Shown: piece by piece, positions 5,697-6,191 of the stretch
Position numbering within the stretch: position 1 is the stretch's first letter
Layout: each line of letters opens with the position of its first letter
Assembly (NCBI GenBank): GCA_002479655.1
Contig: DLOQ01000119.1
Span: 29,833-36,023, forward strand
Reading direction: 5' to 3'
From: Lachnospiraceae bacterium UBA7480
GTDB taxonomy: Bacteria > Bacillota > Clostridia > Lachnospirales > Lachnospiraceae
DNA: 6,191 nt
Position numbers and translations under genes: made by a program
The notes under the pieces: generated by a model
Databases searched by the model: none
The model's input: only the letters and a program-made list of their open reading frames with translations
What the model was told of the DNA's origin: nothing

Positions 5697-5728
5697 AAAA
5701 GGACTACCGCATAAACGATAGTCCTTTT
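5697..5728. terminator. Bidirectional intrinsic terminator between convergent genes
   Basis: AAAAGGACTA (5697-5706) pairs perfectly with TAGTCCTTTT (5719-5728) over 10 bp, with a 12-base loop. On the + strand the arm ends in TTTTATTAT; on the - strand it ends in TTTTTATTTTG, which is the stronger T tract. It sits between the + strand genes and the convergent gene that ends at 5745, so it can stop both. Confidence 0.88.
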
Positions 5729-5744
5729 ATTATGCTTTTCCATA

Positions 5745-6191
5745 TTAGAAGTCGGTAAGGTAATTACAATTGTATTCTTCAACAATACTAGTGAGATCAG
5801 CTGTAAAGTGAAGAGTAGATGTTTTTGATGTCTGCTCGTTGGTTATAATAAATTCCGTATCGTTGATTTCATAGGTGTAGGTGTACAATATCACGTCTTC
5901 TTCTCGGTCATTGATTCTTATAATATTCACAAAGTCAAGGGACTTGTATTGGTTTTTAATATTATCAATGTTATCGTACTGAGAGGTTACCATAATGGAA
6001 GTGTCAATATCGTCATTAAACCTATAGCGCGTAAAGTATTCTGCATGGGTATCGTCAATCAGGCGATATCCACACCATTGAGTACCAATTACAGAAGTTC
6101 TTTCATAAGTCTCAGATGTTAATGTTATGAGATATGTATCTGGAAATAGAGCTGTTTCTCTGCACCACACAACAGGATAATCCGTAAGATC
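5745..6191 (-). CDS. Hypothetical protein, C-terminal part (5' end outside window)
   Basis: The - strand frame is open from the right edge to TAA at 5745-5747, giving 148 visible residues that start DLTDYPVVWCRETALFPDT and end EEYNCNYLTDF. A GTG at 6170 lies in the frame, but the frame continues to the edge without a stop and no binding site points to that GTG, so the gene is taken as truncated by the window. The visible part is rich in T, Y, D, N and I and looks like alternating beta strands, with no membrane segment, catalytic motif or nucleotide-binding loop. Such composition would fit the extracellular part of a lipoprotein, but the N-terminus that would show a signal peptide is missing. 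It converges on the + strand genes and shares the terminator at 5697-5728. The family is not recognised. Confidence 0.75.
   Translation of the reverse strand, partial: DLTDYPVVWCRETALFPDTYLITLTSETYERTSVIGTQWCGYRLIDDTHAEYFTRYRFNDDIDTSIMVTSQYDNIDNIKNQYKSLDFVNIIRINDREEDVILYTYTYEINDTEFIITNEQTSKTSTLHFTADLTSIVEEYNCNYLTDF

Noticed and set aside
1..6191. CRISPR array, tRNA, transposase or attachment site
   Set aside because: Reading both strands, I saw no regularly spaced repeats, no cloverleaf-like RNA, no transposase or integrase motif and no long direct repeats.

Overview
The window looks like a chromosomal segment from a Gram-positive anaerobe of the Clostridia, probably Lachnospiraceae. This rests on the C-terminal tail of ribosomal protein S21 at the left edge (lysine/arginine-rich, ending RKRKYN), AGGAGG-type ribosome binding sites, a TTG start, moderately AT-rich codon use, and two large ATPases of the AAA_14/DUF4143 type that are common in gut Clostridia. 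The assignment comes from recognition, not from a search.

Layout: bases 1-92 are the end of rpsU, followed by a strong intrinsic terminator (107-134). Bases 137-220 hold a strongly foldable, non-coding stretch, followed by a candidate promoter (231-259). A tightly packed + strand group then begins: a VanX-type D-Ala-D-Ala dipeptidase (366-1055); a two-TM protein with a large, apparently cytoplasmic, beta-rich domain, started by TTG and overlapping the dipeptidase by 4 bases (1052-2194); a 52-residue ORF 5 bases later (2200-2358); and a P-loop ATPase of the DUF4143 type (2376-3749). After a 162-base AT-rich gap with a candidate promoter comes a second, distantly related ATPase of the same architecture (3912-5489). 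Its 3' side carries a weak hairpin, a short orphan coding remnant (to 5672) and a bidirectional terminator (5697-5728). A convergent gene on the - strand, cut by the right edge, fills the rest.

How the genes may work together: the first four genes of the group are spaced like one transcription unit, with translational coupling at the dipeptidase/membrane-protein junction. The two ATPases share an N-terminal lead-in, Walker A at similar depth, Walker B, a sensor-1-like strand, the F-x-E-[FY] and GG landmarks of DUF4143 proteins, and a C-terminal PD-(D/E)xK-like core. They differ in a complementary way: the first keeps the Walker A lysine but has lost the nuclease-like acidic/lysine signature, while the second has arginine in place of the Walker A lysine and keeps more of the acidic core. 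This suggests, but does not prove, a paired machine. No van resistance genes other than the vanX-like one, no integrase, transposase, tRNA or CRISPR is visible, so nothing shows how the block arrived. The most unusual content is the dipeptidase plus 2-TM beta-protein pair, the unequal ATPase pair, the folded element next to rpsU, and a perfect 12-bp inverted repeat inside the second ATPase gene.
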